Shown here one piece after another: positions 47,290 through 47,883 of a stretch of 47,883 nt of DNA (position 1 is its first letter; every line of letters starts with the position of its first letter). The position numbers and the translations under genes were made by a program. Location of the stretch: the NCBI GenBank assembly GCA_021777475.1, contig JAJYDM010000006.1, positions 1-47,883 of the forward strand, in the 5' to 3' direction. This DNA is from Actinomycetes bacterium (lineage in GTDB: Bacteria; Actinomycetota; Acidimicrobiia; Acidimicrobiales; Acidimicrobiaceae). The notes beneath the pieces are model-generated. The model was not told the origin of the DNA. It was given only the letters and a program-made list of their open reading frames with translations, and searched no databases.

Positions 47290-47883
47290 GAGGACTCCCG
47301 AGTCAGATCGGTGCCTCATGCCACCACGGGGTTCAGAAGTTGACACCTCATCGGCCCTCATGCGGGTAATCGCCTGCTTCACGCGTTGCGTCCCTCTACA
47401 GCGCTCGACCGCAAGTCTTATGGGGAATAGGTTCTGAGGAACATTTACATCGGCGCCATGTCGATAATCACCTGAGGCCAAGGCAAATACTGCCTGGCTC
47501 TATGGCGATGAAGGTGTAGTCCTCACAAGCGCAGTGGTGGTTTTTTGCGTCTAGTCCTTTCTTCTGATTAGCTCTTTTGCCAAATGCTTGGCGACCTGGA
47601 ACTTGGTTCTCACCGCGTGGTCGGAACCTTTCATCTGCACACGGAGCCGTCAACGTAAACCTCACTACCCCTGTGCCTTTGCGCGGCTCGCCAGCTCTGG
47701 CATTTGAAGGCAAGCGCTATCCGAAGTCGTGACGGTAGCGACTATTCCCATCTCCAAGGCGACTTCAACTCCAATCGCCTCTTTTTGCGATAGTGGTTCG
47801 AAGAGGCTCAATTCCCACCTTTCGAAACGATCCAGGGTTACTCAGCCTGAGCCAGAAACTTCGATCAATCGCCAGCGGCGGCT
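47290..47883 (-). pseudogene. TnpB (IS200/IS605 or IS607 OrfB) RNA-guided nuclease remnant, reaching the window edge
   Basis: The minus strand carries TnpB blocks in the right order but in different frames. GVEVALEMGIVATVTTSD near 47770 is the RuvC-I strand, with the catalytic Asp replaced by Glu. A basic stretch ending in KTTTALVR follows. Next comes DYTFIAIEP near 47500, the RuvC-II strand with its Glu. Finally SQAVFALASGDYRHGADVN near 47470 corresponds to the C-terminal Zn-ribbon and RuvC-III Asp, then NLFPIRLAVE. The two Zn-ribbon Cys are lost (A and S instead), the region between IAIE and SQAVF is deleted, and there is at least one frameshift and a stop. The N-terminal part lies beyond the window. 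No intact TnpA or flanking hairpins were found. Confidence 0.75.

Noticed and set aside
1-47883. CRISPR array or prophage
   Set aside because: No regularly spaced direct repeats, cas genes, integrase or structural phage genes were seen; the only mobile-element trace is the TnpB remnant.

Overview
The window looks like chromosomal DNA of an actinobacterium of moderate GC content. The gene order rpsA-polA-pdtaR, and uvrC/rapZ/yvcK followed by gap-pgk-tpiA-secG, is the actinobacterial arrangement. The ANTAR regulator, the Tyr-type DNA polymerase I and the split three-gene transhydrogenase fit as well. The absence of whiA from its usual slot, the orphan electron-transfer operon and the AT-richer composition make me lean to Acidimicrobiia (acidophilic iron-oxidising relatives). 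That lineage guess is inference, not something the sequence proves.

Layout. Positions 1-5.2 kb hold an SbcD-like nuclease running off the left edge, a CHAD-domain protein paired with an orphan ParA ATPase, a DinB-fold protein and a gamma-carbonic-anhydrase-like protein. Positions 5.2-8.8 kb hold a lone ABC ATPase and two tandem paralogous MFS transporters. Positions 8.9-12.8 kb hold a tightly overlapping five-gene operon: a short membrane-anchored protein, an ApbE flavin transferase, a di-heme b ferric-reductase-like membrane protein, a NuoF-like flavin/Fe-S protein and a one-cluster ferredoxin. Positions 13-15.1 kb hold a Nudix hydrolase, then decayed DNA including a recognisable LysR-regulator pseudogene. 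Positions 15.1-18 kb hold pntAA-pntAB-pntB. Positions 18.6-20 kb hold a phosphate:H+ symporter-type MFS protein.

From 20.6 to 46.3 kb everything is on the minus strand. It comprises pdtaR, polA, rpsA, coaE, uvrB with a methyltransferase and a DUF167 protein, a salicylate/2,3-dihydroxybenzoate-AMP ligase-like gene, a GlcD-like FAD oxidase, uvrA, uvrC, another methyltransferase, rapZ, yvcK, gap, pgk, tpiA, secG, a peptide-type solute-binding lipoprotein and tRNA-Leu(GAG). The right end carries a metallo-beta-lactamase-fold hydrolase and the ruins of a TnpB-type transposon nuclease running into the edge.

How it works together. The core is nucleotide excision repair (all three uvr genes), replication/translation genes and lower glycolysis with its cell-wall/central-metabolism regulators RapZ and YvcK. 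Accessory content is mostly redox (transhydrogenase, flavin/heme/Fe-S operon, FAD oxidase) and transport. The two most interesting candidates for undescribed biology are the CHAD-ParA pair, which could position polyphosphate granules, and the ApbE/di-heme/NuoF-like operon, whose usual FMN-binding target domain is missing.
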